A DNA stretch of 15,095 nt from an uncultured Sutterella sp. Lineage in GTDB: Bacteria; Pseudomonadota; Gammaproteobacteria; Burkholderiales; Burkholderiaceae_F. The DNA is taken from contig CAKQON010000041.1 of the NCBI GenBank assembly GCA_934255515.1, positions 1-15,095 of the forward strand, given 5' to 3'. Positions 7,506 to 14,265 of the stretch are shown piece by piece (within the stretch, counting starts at the first letter, position 1; every line of letters starts with the position of its first letter). The translations under genes and the position numbers were made by a program. Under the pieces are notes generated by a model. The model ran no database searches. It saw only the letters and a program-made list of their open reading frames with translations, and was not told the DNA's origin.

Positions 7506-7838
7506 TTAGATCCTTTCAGCGAAGAATTTTTCTGCAGGAATGCCGCCGAAGGGCGACTCGTTGGCTGCGTCCCGGATTTTCTCCGGCGTGCTTTCACGCA
7601 TGCAGAGGTCAAGGACCCGTCTCAGCCAGACGCTTCCGCCGAGCGTTCTGAAGAAAGTCTTCTGTTCAGCCGGCAGGCGAATGACGACCATTTTGTCGAG
7701 GGCCTTTTCGCCAAGCGGTTTGCGGCCGGCGCCCTGACGAACGCCGCCCCAGCCGTCATGACTGGAGGCTTTTCTCTTGGCAAGGGGTTTGCACGGCTTG
7801 ATGGGGCTTGGTGCGGAGTGTGTTTTCTTACCCGGCAT
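7506..7838 (-). CDS. Small basic protein, possible ribbon-helix-helix-like DNA binder
   Basis: This is a 110-residue protein. The start at 7838 is decided by a perfect AAGGAGG (7846-7852 on the minus strand) seven bases upstream; an ATG 45 bases further up lacks this. The N terminus is Lys/Pro-rich and basic. Then comes GWGGVRQGAGRKPLG, a motif common in small phage- and plasmid-associated proteins. It is followed by MVVIRLPAEQKTFFRTLGGSVWLRRVLD, whose strand-then-two-helices pattern resembles ribbon-helix-helix DNA-binding proteins. That fold is inferred from the pattern only. It has its own promoter-like element and a strong terminator, so it is an independent unit. It lies next to a decayed nuclease gene, which fits an accessory or mobile origin. 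Confidence 0.72.
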   Translation of the reverse strand: MPGKKTHSAPSPIKPCKPLAKRKASSHDGWGGVRQGAGRKPLGEKALDKMVVIRLPAEQKTFFRTLGGSVWLRRVLDLCMRESTPEKIRDAANESPFGGIPAEKFFAERI

Positions 7839-7881
7839 GGTGGTTCCTCCTTCTAAGGACGGATTGCCATTGCTCAGTTTC

Positions 7882-7910
7882 ACTGTATGGCGCTTTCAAG
7901 CGTTTGGCAA
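7882..7910 (-). promoter_or_regulatory. Candidate sigma-70 promoter for the gene at 7838
   Basis: On the minus strand TTGCCA (7910-7905) is separated by exactly 17 bases from TACAGT (7887-7882). The -35 matches five of six consensus bases and the -10 four of six. The predicted start is near 7875, about 37 bases before the ATG, leaving room for the strong AAGGAGG. Confidence 0.5.
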
Positions 7911-8343
7911 CTCGATTCGGTATAAACAGGCAAAAATCAGGGTTTCTTCTCGGGGAAGGACGATCCTTTATCAGCATTCGCGTACTTCTCTTGACTTTTC
8001 TGGTAAACAATGTGAGAGTGCAGTGGGTCTACCGAGACCGAAGAGGGAATTTCAAAAAAACAGTAGCCAATCTTTTACCGATAGTTTTGTAGTTTTTTGG
8101 AGTACTGCTTTTCATTCCCGGAGCCTCTGCTCTGATGACCGGCCGGACTATGCCCAAAAGCGGAGCGCATTATTCCATAGGGAGTGCTTCCGGAGGCTTA
8201 ACGGTGGGCCTTTCGGAGAATGGCGGCTTATGAGCCTCACTCGATATAGTTGGGATCAGCATAAGAAGAGTCTCCGGCAGCATCCGCACCCCGATTTCCA
8301 GAAGAGAAAGATGCCTGCAGGAACACTCTCAGGGAGGAAATTC
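7911..8343. other. Non-coding leader region before the hydrogenase accessory operon
   Basis: About 430 bases with no convincing gene. The plus frame that runs into hupD is open across much of it, but it has no start signal and its product resembles nothing I know. The part from 7911 to 8110 is AT-rich. From 8110 onward it is GC-rich but shows no family similarity in any frame. A TTGACT near 7991 could be a -35 element, yet no good -10 follows at 16-18 bases. The operon promoter is likely here but is not identified. Confidence 0.5.
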
Positions 8344-9006
8344 ATGAATACACAGGAACTCTCGCCGGGGCGCTATGCCCGCGACGTGCTGCTCCTCGGC
8401 ATCGGCAACATCCTCTGGGCGGACGAAGGGTTCGGCCCCAGGGCGGCCGAGGCCTTCAACAGCCGCTTCCGGTTGCCTGAGGGCGCGGAAGTCATGGACG
8501 GCGGAACGCTCGGCGGCTGGCTCGTGAATGAGATCTGCTCGACGAAGCGCATTCTCGTTTTCGACTGCTGCGATCTGAAGGCCCCTCCGGGGACGCTTCG
8601 CGTTCTGAGAAAAGACGACATCCGCATCTGGAGCTCGACCAAGATCTCGCCCCACCAGACGGGCTTCAATGATCTCCTCGCCACGGCGGCGCTCATGGGC
8701 TCGAGCCCCGAGGATATCGCCGTCGTGGGCATTCAGCCGGAGCTCCTTGACGACTATGGCGGAAGCCTCACCGAAACGGTGAAGGCGCGCATTCCCGAGG
8801 CCCTTGAAGCCGCCCGCGGCATTCTTTCCGAGTGGGGATTCCCGCCCGTCGAGAGAGCGCCGGGCGAGCGCGTGCCGCCGCTTTCCTTTCAGAGCCTTTC
8901 CATTGACGCCTATGAGTCCGGGCGCCCCGACGAGGCCGAGGCCTGCCGGACCGGGGACGAGCGGTTTCTGGTTCGTCCTGCGGGTCATGCGTCCGACCCC
9001 TCATAA
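8344..9006 (+). CDS. hupD: [NiFe]-hydrogenase maturation endopeptidase HupD/HyaD
   Basis: This nickel-dependent protease removes the C-terminal peptide from the hydrogenase large subunit after the NiFe site is assembled. The 220-residue product has the family opening LLLGIGNILWADEGFG. The three nickel-binding residues are visible at family spacing: E28 in WADEG, D74 in VFDCCD and H104 in SPHQTG (E16, D62 and H93 in E. coli HybD). The ATG at 8344 follows AGGGAGG with seven bases of spacing; the much longer open frame upstream has no such support. About 40 residues after the core (from PPVERAPG) form a Pro/Arg-rich tail longer than in E. coli HyaD or HybD. It is the first gene of a five-gene operon. 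Confidence 0.95.
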   Translation: MNTQELSPGRYARDVLLLGIGNILWADEGFGPRAAEAFNSRFRLPEGAEVMDGGTLGGWLVNEICSTKRILVFDCCDLKAPPGTLRVLRKDDIRIWSSTKISPHQTGFNDLLATAALMGSSPEDIAVVGIQPELLDDYGGSLTETVKARIPEALEAARGILSEWGFPPVERAPGERVPPLSFQSLSIDAYESGRPDEAEACRTGDERFLVRPAGHASDPS

Positions 9007-9033
9007 GGATCGGTTTTCGGGAGAACACCTCAA

Positions 9034-9357
9034 ATGTGCATTGCCTTGCCCATGAAAATCGTCGCGCTTGAGGAAATGAAGGCGCGGTGCGAGCGAAAGG
9101 GAAGCGAAGTTGTCGTCGACATTTCCATGATCGACCCGCCGAAGCCTGGCGACTGGCTCCTCGTCTTTCAGGACCGCGCCATCCGGGCGATTGATGAGGC
9201 GGAAGCCTCTGAAATTGAAGCCGCGCTCAAGGCGACGGCGCTTGCCATGGCGGGTGAAGCCGACGAGGCGGCGATCCGCGCGGGGTTCGGCGACTTGATC
9301 GATCGCGAGCCCGAGCTCCCCGAACATCTGCGCAGGCTGGTTCCGGGAAGAAGCTGA
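9034..9357 (+). CDS. hupF: HypC/HupF-family hydrogenase maturation chaperone
   Basis: This small chaperone of the HypC family carries the Fe(CN)2CO precursor or holds the hydrogenase large subunit during metal-centre insertion. The start MCIALPMKIV has the essential Cys2 and the family M-C-(I/L)-x-(I/L)-P motif. A GDWLLVFQDRAIRAID strand region follows, typical of the small beta barrel. At 107 residues it is longer than plain HypC (about 75-95). The tail FGDLIDREPELPEHL is typical of HupF, the paralogue encoded with hydrogenase genes and linked to protection under oxygen. It starts 27 bases after hupD with a GGGAG element, so the two are probably co-transcribed. Confidence 0.93.
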   Translation: MCIALPMKIVALEEMKARCERKGSEVVVDISMIDPPKPGDWLLVFQDRAIRAIDEAEASEIEAALKATALAMAGEADEAAIRAGFGDLIDREPELPEHLRRLVPGRS

Positions 9358-9401
9358 TCCCGCAATCGCTTCAATCCTCAATAAAGAAAAGAATTTCAAG
9401 C

Positions 9402-9872
9402 ATGTCCAAATTCACGCGAATTGCGGAAATCGATCCGCAGACGAACCCGCTCTTTCAGCGCATGCGCGGGGAAGAGGGATTCAGAACGCTCTCCGAAGCC
9501 TCGCTCGAGGGCTTTCTTGCCGAGCCGGGGCTCAAATTCGTGATTTTTGCCGATGACCCGAATACCCGCAAGGAAACGATGGACATCGTCGTGATCGGTC
9601 CGGAAATCCGCCGCAGCATGGGGAGCATCGTTCAAAGTGCCTGGTGCACGGATGTGGCGGAAGGGAGAGCTCTTGCCGCCCGCTGGGGCGTGAGAAAGCT
9701 CCCCGCGCTCGCGCTCTTTCGCGGCAATGTCTATCTCGGCGCCGCCGAAGGGCTCGACTCCTGGGACGGCTACCTCGCGAAGCTTGCCGGGATTGCGGCG
9801 CGCACCGAGGCGCCGAAGCGCTCCGTCGCGATTCTCCCGAGGAATGCGGCCGAAGAGAGCGCCTGCTGCTGA
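9402..9872 (+). CDS. hupG: Hydrogenase expression protein HupG/HyaE
   Basis: This 156-residue protein of the HyaE/HupG family has a thioredoxin-like fold and no redox CxxC. Members bind the Tat signal of the hydrogenase small subunit as a proofreading chaperone. The central strand FVIFADDPN, the segment AWCTDVAEGRALAARWGV and the cis-proline motif RKLPALALFRGNVYLG follow the thioredoxin pattern. The single cysteine in AWCTD replaces the usual CGPC. The protein ends in two cysteines (ESACC), which is unusual; whether they bind metal or are simply a tail is unknown. It lies 44 bases after hupF and 45 bases before hupH with no terminator between. The Shine-Dalgarno is weak. Confidence 0.87.
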   Translation: MSKFTRIAEIDPQTNPLFQRMRGEEGFRTLSEASLEGFLAEPGLKFVIFADDPNTRKETMDIVVIGPEIRRSMGSIVQSAWCTDVAEGRALAARWGVRKLPALALFRGNVYLGAAEGLDSWDGYLAKLAGIAARTEAPKRSVAILPRNAAEESACC

Positions 9873-9917
9873 CCGATTTTCGCAGAAGAATTCAAAACCT
9901 ATTCGGACAAGATAGAG

Positions 9918-10808
9918 ATGAGCCTTCAGACTTATTCCGCCGCCGACGTGGCGCGCCGGTGGCAGAACGCCCCGGAACTCGACCCGGAAACGGAGCGCAG
10001 GGCGGCGCTCGCAACCATTGACTTCCTCACAGACGTCCGCGGGAAGCTTTTGCAGCATCTCGACGACATGGCGAAGGGCAATGCCGCCGAAGACGGCTCC
10101 GACCTTCACGCCGTCTGGGATTTTTCGGGCTTCGACCCGAAGCATCTCGACTTCCTCCTCCCCACGATCGGCGAGGGTGAGGTGAAGATCCTTCTCTTCA
10201 ACGGCGAAGCGCGCGCAGCCGACACTGGCATTCCCGCTCTCTGGCGCGTTCAGGCGGGGGACGAAGGCCACGCCGCCAACTCCTTCGTGTTGGGGCGCCT
10301 TCCCCGCACGGTGCTCGTCGTCTCGGAACGGGGCGAAACGGAAGTCCCGAAGCTCGTGAACCCGAGCGCCGACGTTTTTGCCGCCCCGGCGATCCTTGAG
10401 GAACTCGGGCATGAGCTGAAGGAAGAAACCGCCTCGGGCAGAATCGAAAAGCTCTCGGACGACCCGGCATTCATGGTGGAGCTCCAGCGCCAGCCCCTGT
10501 CGCCGGGCGACATGACGGCGCTCCTTTCGACTCTCGGCACGGGCGACATTGAAGTGGAGCTTCAGGGGTTCGCGCACTCGCGCTTCACGCGCACGCGCGT
10601 GAAGAACCTCTGGCGCAGCCGCATCATCAATAATTCCGGAAAGACGCTTCTCGACGCCTTCGTGATCGCGCGCGTGCCGCCCGAAGTGCCGGTGTCGGCG
10701 GAAGAGTTCCCGGAAGCGGTGAGAAAGTGCACGGACCTCATTGAATGGATCCGCCACGACCTTGAGCGCGGCACGATCGGAGGCAAACGGGAGGCGTCGC
10801 ATGCCTGA
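9918..10808 (+). CDS. hupH: Hydrogenase expression protein HupH/HyaF
   Basis: This 296-residue protein matches the HupH/HyaF family, which is needed for assembly of membrane-bound uptake hydrogenases, probably in Fe-S cluster handling of the small subunit. Characteristic segments are [12 protein letters not shown] near residue 86, TGIPALWRV, the central [17 protein letters not shown], the [17 protein letters not shown] motif, and the C-terminal [21 protein letters not shown], which is the strongest family signature. The length is normal. The ATG at 9918 has only a weak GATAGAG element, so translation may depend on upstream genes. Its last eight bases overlap the start of the rubredoxin gene, a sign of translational coupling. 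Confidence 0.92.
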   Translation: MSLQTYSAADVARRWQNAPELDPETERRAALATIDFLTDVRGKLLQHLDDMAKGNAAEDGSDLHAVWDFSGFDPKHLDFLLPTIGEGEVKILLFNGEARAADTGIPALWRVQAGDEGHAANSFVLGRLPRTVLVVSERGETEVPKLVNPSADVFAAPAILEELGHELKEETASGRIEKLSDDPAFMVELQRQPLSPGDMTALLSTLGTGDIEVELQGFAHSRFTRTRVKNLWRSRIINNSGKTLLDAFVIARVPPEVPVSAEEFPEAVRKCTDLIEWIRHDLERGTIGGKREASHA

Positions 10809-11058
10809 GGAGAATTCCGGGCGCTTCACGAAGGGCTCTGAGATTGAGGCGCTCCTCGACCGGCTCTCCGCCGAGCGCGTTCCGCCCGATGCCCGCATGC
10901 AGTGCAAGGTCTGCTGGTACATCTACGACCCGGCCGAAGGGTGCCCCGAGGAGAATATTCTCCCGGGAACGCCCTTCAGGGACCTTCCTGACGAATTCGT
11001 GTGCCCCGACTGCGGTCATCCGAAGTCGGCCTTCATTCCGGCCGACGAGGATCATTGA
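10801..11058 (+). CDS. hupI: Hydrogenase-associated rubredoxin HupI
   Basis: An 85-residue protein with a 33-residue helical N-terminal extension followed by a complete rubredoxin domain. The iron ligands are C35 and C38 in [10 protein letters not shown] and C68 and C71 in [24 protein letters not shown] between them is the standard linker. HupI rubredoxins are encoded within uptake hydrogenase operons and are thought to help mature or protect the small subunit under oxygen. The N-terminal extension is typical of HupI compared with the approximately 53-residue free rubredoxins. It overlaps hupH by eight bases. It is the last gene of the operon; its final seven bases overlap the convergent gene at 11052, so no terminator fits between them. 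Confidence 0.95.
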   Translation: MPEENSGRFTKGSEIEALLDRLSAERVPPDARMQCKVCWYIYDPAEGCPEENILPGTPFRDLPDEFVCPDCGHPKSAFIPADEDH

Positions 11059-11495
11059 CGAAAGAAGTTGTCCGACGGGGGCGGGAGGCAGAGCAACCCG
11101 ACCCCGGCGATGATGAAGAGCACGGGGTGAACCCAGGCGCCGGCGCAGGCGAGCGTGAGAATGAGTCGGCTGTCGATGAAGATCCCGAGACTGAAGATCC
11201 CGAGGAGCTTTTCGAAGATGACGCCGTTCAGCATGAGGACGTCGGCGTAGACGCAGGCGATGACGACGAGAAGCGTCGTCGCGAGCACCGCGGAAAAGAG
11301 GCGCCGCACGCGGTCGACGGGATTGAAGATTCTTCCCGAGGCGAAGAGGCCGATCATCATCAGCAGACCCGCCGCTACCGGAAGCGCGCACCAGAGGAAG
11401 TCCGTGCCGGAGACGCGGGCGGAAAGCGTCCAGAGGCTCATGCTCCAGAAGAGGAGCGTGCAGAGAATCAGAAGAAAGGTAAGTACACGGCGCAT
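11052..11495 (-). CDS. Unrecognised four-helix inner-membrane protein
   Basis: This 147-residue protein has four clear hydrophobic segments: about residues 4-24 ([21 protein letters not shown]), 33-51, 67-89 and 98-137, the last possibly split in two. Short charged loops such as DRVRRLF separate them. I chose the ATG at 11495 (MRRVLTFLL) because arginines just before the first helix are a normal membrane start. An ATG at 11561 would add 22 polar residues and lacks a Shine-Dalgarno. No family is recognised. It converges on hupI with a seven-base overlap, so the two transcripts must run into each other. No functional link with the hydrogenase genes is shown. Confidence 0.7.
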   Translation of the reverse strand: MRRVLTFLLILCTLLFWSMSLWTLSARVSGTDFLWCALPVAAGLLMMIGLFASGRIFNPVDRVRRLFSAVLATTLLVVIACVYADVLMLNGVIFEKLLGIFSLGIFIDSRLILTLACAGAWVHPVLFIIAGVGLLCLPPPSDNFFRQ

Positions 11496-11762
11496 GTGCT
11501 TATGGTCCCCGGGTGCCGTTGAGGTCCGCGCAGATCGGGCGCAGAGAATCGCTCTCAACATTTTATCTGCCGTTCGATCGGACGGAATCTCTGATAAAGA
11601 AATATGACAAAAGAATCGCAGGAGGCCTCCCGGGCGGGCTGGAAAAGGATTCGTCCATCAGGAAATCTGCAGAGGCGAATCTCCTCCTCGCCGCGGTAGT
11701 ATCGAACCTGTCCGGCAAATGCGGGATTTAAGAATGAACTATTTAAGGCAGGGGAAAGAGAC

Positions 11763-12602
11763 ATGTTCAAATGGCTGAAGGAGAAGCTGAAAGGGCCTTC
11801 GGCGGATGCGTCGAGGGAATCCTCGCTCGAGCAGCCGGTCGATGAGCGGCTTCTCGAAATTCTTGAAAAACTTCCGGCCGACGGACTCCCGCGGTGGCCT
11901 GCGGCGGTCGCGGCTTTCGAGGCGCTTCCGGCCGAGCGGCTCGACGACCCGCTCTACGCGAAGAATCTCCTCCGGGCGCTGTTCGCCGCGCTGTCGCACA
12001 TTAATGCCCCTGTGCGCCAGACGATGGCGCTCGCGCAGATTGCGCTCAACCATTTCGCGCGGATTGCAGCGGCAGTGAGGCAGTCGGATGCCCACGGCCA
12101 GCGGGCGCTCCTTCCCCTCGCGGAGGGTCTCCTTGCGCTTCGCACCGGGCAGTTCGACCTTGCTTTCCGCCTGATCGCGCGCGCCAACCTCGAGCGCCGG
12201 ATTTCGGATGCCTGGGCGGAAGGGAATGTCCTCGAGGCCGCGCCCGACTATCTCGTGACGGCGGTGTCCCTTGCCGCGCAGACGCTGATTGACCTTAAAA
12301 ACCCGGATCTGCGCTACTGGGGAACGGTCGCGGAGGCGCTCCCCGAAGACCCCAAGGCCATCCTTGAGCCTGAGAGCTTCCTCATGGCCGTAGGCGACCT
12401 CGTCCTTGAATTCCATCGTGCGGCCGCGGAGGCCGTGACGCTCGACGCAAAGGAGCGGCTCGAGATTCTCGGCAAGGCCGACGCCCGCTACGAGCTTCTC
12501 TTCAGGCGTCTTCATCCGCAGGCGGAAGACTGCCGGAGAATGTTCCGGCGCGTTGAGAAGATGTTCGGGATTCTTGCCGAGGACAAGGATCTTCGCGCCT
12601 GA
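11763..12602 (+). CDS. Unrecognised helical soluble protein
   Basis: This 279-residue protein starts at ATG 11763 after an AGGGGAAAG element with six bases of spacing. It opens with an amphipathic helix (MFKWLKEKLKG), then a short disordered stretch. The rest is nearly all helix-forming, rich in Ala, Leu, Glu and Arg, with repeated helix-turn-helix-like pairs reminiscent of TPR-type solenoids. No TPR consensus is clear. There is no signal peptide and no membrane segment. The N-terminal amphipathic helix could touch the membrane. I do not recognise a family. GC-rich codon use matches the neighbours, so it is a real gene. A hairpin terminator follows after 21 bases. Confidence 0.8.
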   Translation: MFKWLKEKLKGPSADASRESSLEQPVDERLLEILEKLPADGLPRWPAAVAAFEALPAERLDDPLYAKNLLRALFAALSHINAPVRQTMALAQIALNHFARIAAAVRQSDAHGQRALLPLAEGLLALRTGQFDLAFRLIARANLERRISDAWAEGNVLEAAPDYLVTAVSLAAQTLIDLKNPDLRYWGTVAEALPEDPKAILEPESFLMAVGDLVLEFHRAAAEAVTLDAKERLEILGKADARYELLFRRLHPQAEDCRRMFRRVEKMFGILAEDKDLRA

Positions 12603-12623
12603 TTTTTTCTATTCCTCAGTATC

Positions 12624-12658
12624 AAAGAGGCGCTCCGGGATGCCCGCAGCGCCTCTTT
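12624..12658. terminator. Hairpin between convergent genes
   Basis: AAAGAGGCGCT (12624-12634) pairs perfectly with AGCGCCTCTTT (12648-12658). A further CGGG/CCCG pair sits inside the loop. The T tracts after the stem are short on both strands. It lies between the convergent helical-protein gene and the eptA remnant and probably serves as a shared terminator. Confidence 0.75.
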
Positions 12659-12675
12659 GCCGTTCCTGATTTTCC

Positions 12676-13356
12676 TTACCGGCTTCTGCCCGAGAAGTCG
12701 TATTCGGGCCGCAGGGTGGAGCTTTCGATACCGAGAATCCCGAGTACGCCCGACCAGAGGTTTTCGTGCGAAAGGGCTTCCTTCGAGCGCGCGAGGATGT
12801 ACTGGGGATTGAGGCCGAAGGTGCGCGCAAAGCCGTCGTTCATCCAGAGAATCATCGGTACCTGAGTCTGGTCCGAAGGCGCTATCCACCAGGGGGCGCC
12901 GTGGAGATAGAGACCCGATTCGCCGAGCGACTCCCCGTGATCCGACACGTAGAGGAGCGCTGAATCCATGCGGGGCGAGCTCGCTTCGAGGCGCCGGATG
13001 AGGCCCGCGAGCACGCGGTCGGTTTCGCCGATCGAATTGTCGTAGGCATTGACGACTTCCTCGCGCGAGCAGCTCCCCAGGTCGGCGTTCCGGCATTCGG
13101 GCTCGAAGGCCTTTGCGGCTTCGGGCGAACGCTCCGAATAGGCGGGCCCGTGGGAGCCGATCATGTGGAGAAAGAGCACCGTCGGGCGGTCGGCAGGGAG
13201 CTTCGGGATTTCCTTATCGAGCTCTGAGAGGAGCACGTCGTCGTTCCGGCACTTCCCTTCAGGACACGCGGCCTCGCGCGTCGGAACGCCTTCGCAAGTC
13301 CCTTTGCACCCCGACTGATTGTCGATCCAGAGCACGTTCATGCCGGCGCGCTCGAC
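12676..13356 (-). pseudogene. eptA: Phosphoethanolamine transferase (EptA-like), truncated 5' end
   Basis: The frame codes the C-terminal part, about 40 percent, of an EptA/MCR-type phosphoethanolamine transferase. That enzyme adds phosphoethanolamine to lipid A at the periplasmic face of the inner membrane and lowers sensitivity to cationic peptides. Visible motifs are NVLWIDNQSGCKGTC, LHMIGSHGPAYSER, AYDNSIGETDRVL, the zinc-binding VSDHGESLGE and LHGAP. The five-helix membrane domain and the catalytic threonine region, which lie before this part in the family, are absent. Similarity ends upstream at about 13355 (VERAGMNV), where the sequence changes to the first codons of a tnpB. The ATG at 13341 is only an internal Met (RAGMNV). 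The remnant has no signal peptide and cannot be active as encoded here. Confidence 0.88.
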
Positions 13357-13474
13357 CGAGCGTCGCGTTGTAGAGCATGCGGCCGAACTCGAATGCCTTT
13401 TCGAGAAAACGATTTTGCTGATCGTTTACACGAAGCGGGAGTTCGACGATGTAGGAAGAAGTAGTAGATCGCAT
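13355..13474 (-). pseudogene. tnpB: IS200/IS605 TnpB, N-terminal fragment
   Basis: From the ATG at 13474 the minus strand codes about 40 residues, SSYIVELPLRVNDQQNRFLE followed by KAFEFGRMLYNATLG. This is the characteristic N terminus of TnpB/OrfB proteins (ELPL or similar, then a helix ending LYN-x-x-L). TnpB is an RNA-guided nuclease carried by IS200/IS605 transposons. Similarity stops near 13355, where the DNA becomes the eptA remnant in another frame, so over 85 percent of the gene is missing. No tnpA lies beside it. The fragment is inert as a nuclease. The call rests on pattern recognition of a short segment and would need a profile search to confirm. Confidence 0.6.
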
Positions 13475-13879
13475 ATGGCTATGTTACTTCACGTTCCAAA
13501 AATGGGTACGCCTTGGCCCCTTTTTGAAAAGAGAGGTTTGCGGCGTACTGTTTCTATCAATGCGGACCTGTCCGCATCGACGCACTACACACAGAACGGT
13601 GGAACGCTGACCACGAGCTACGACAGCCTGTTCACTTCATCCTCAACGAATGCCGTGGCGCTGTCGTCGATCGACCTCGCCGCTGAGGTTCCGCAGACGC
13701 CGCAGACCTTCACGGAATCGTTCTTTAACGAATACGTTCCCGGTCAGCTGCGTGCAGGACTGGCGAATAGCGCGACCTTCAACGCCGGAAACGTAGTTGT
13801 CAGCAGCGGCTCCATGACGAGCACTGAGGCTTCAGATCTCCTGAATGCATTCAAAGAGACGCTTTCACGTGTAATTTGA
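13475..13879 (+). CDS. Unrecognised coding fragment, probably 3' part of a larger gene
   Basis: The plus frame from about 13475 to the TGA at 13879 codes up to 134 residues. From near residue 26 (VSINADLSASTHYTQ) it has GC-rich third codon positions and a composition rich in Ser, Thr, Ala and Asn. The C-terminal region (TSTEASDLLNAFKETLSRVI) forms a likely helix. The Ser/Thr/Asn-rich character suggests an extracytoplasmic or surface protein. The nominal ATGs at 13475, 13481 and 13502 lack a Shine-Dalgarno and there is no signal peptide, so the 5' end was probably lost. The first part, to about 13550, may be IS left-end DNA rather than gene. Family unknown. Confidence 0.4.
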   Translation: MAMLLHVPKMGTPWPLFEKRGLRRTVSINADLSASTHYTQNGGTLTTSYDSLFTSSSTNAVALSSIDLAAEVPQTPQTFTESFFNEYVPGQLRAGLANSATFNAGNVVVSSGSMTSTEASDLLNAFKETLSRVI

Positions 13880-13908
13880 GATCTGATTGCAAGTGAAAAC
13901 ACCTCTGA

Positions 13909-13936
13909 CCGGTATTTTTACGGTATTATTCCGGTA
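13909..13936 (+). promoter_or_regulatory. Iterated CGGTA operator in the toxin-antitoxin promoter
   Basis: CCGGTA at 13909, ACGGTA at 13920 and CCGGTA at 13931 are direct repeats with an exact 11-base period, one helical turn, separated by T-rich five-base spacers. The block includes a TATTAT (13924-13929) that could be the -10. It ends 27 bases before the antitoxin start. Ribbon-helix-helix antitoxins bind repeated sites of this kind to repress their own operon; the identity of this operator is inferred. Confidence 0.6.
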
Positions 13937-13962
13937 CGTTAACCATGTCTGGGAGTCTTGCC

Positions 13963-14265
13963 ATGGCAGAACTTACCGTCCGTTTTGAATCATCATTGCC
14001 GATTTCGTCGTTTGACATAGTGAAGCAAGCTGCGGCAATGTCTGGGATGACCTTAAAAAGCTTCGTCGCCAGCGCTGCCTACAACACTGCGCTCGAAATG
14101 CTGAACAAGCGCGAACGCACCATCAACTTCACTGAGAAAGACTGGGAACAGCTTCAGTATTACATGAAGCATCCCGAGCTTTTCGACTCCTCAGTAGAGA
14201 AAGCTATGGCGGCTACGCAGAATATCGGCCGCATTGTTGAGAAGCCCGAGGATCGCATATGCTGA
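13963..14265 (+). CDS. tacA: TacA-type (DUF1778) antitoxin
   Basis: This 100-residue protein has an N-terminal ribbon-helix-helix pattern: strand ELTVRFES, helix ISSFDIVKQAAAMSG, turn, helix TLKSFVASAAYNTALEML. This matches DUF1778 antitoxins that pair with GNAT toxins. The C-terminal half (FTEKDWEQLQYYMKHPELF and onward) would wrap and neutralise the toxin. I chose ATG 13963 because GGGAG lies eight bases upstream; the ATG at 13945 adds six residues and sits within the operator region. Its last seven bases overlap the toxin gene, the usual coupled arrangement. The AAGAA-rich codons and lower GC compared with the neighbouring chromosomal genes suggest acquisition. Confidence 0.87.
   Translation: MAELTVRFESSLPISSFDIVKQAAAMSGMTLKSFVASAAYNTALEMLNKRERTINFTEKDWEQLQYYMKHPELFDSSVEKAMAATQNIGRIVEKPEDRIC

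Noticed and set aside
8093..8230. Short hydrophobic frame (GVLLFIPGASALMTG) in the leader of hupD
   Set aside because: Stop-to-stop frame with no start codon before the hydrophobic part, no ribosome site and no recognised family.
7777..8343. In-frame upstream extension of hupD
   Set aside because: The extension has no family similarity and crosses AT-rich non-coding DNA, while ATG 8344 has a strong AGGGAGG at the right distance.
9396..10922. Long minus-strand open frame (508 codons) opposite hupG-hupI
   Set aside because: Antisense shadow of three recognised hydrogenase genes, with Arg/Glu-rich composition.
11555..11770. Minus-strand frame upstream of the gene at 11763
   Set aside because: It spans an intergenic gap and overlaps the ribosome site of the plus-strand gene; no start signal or family similarity.
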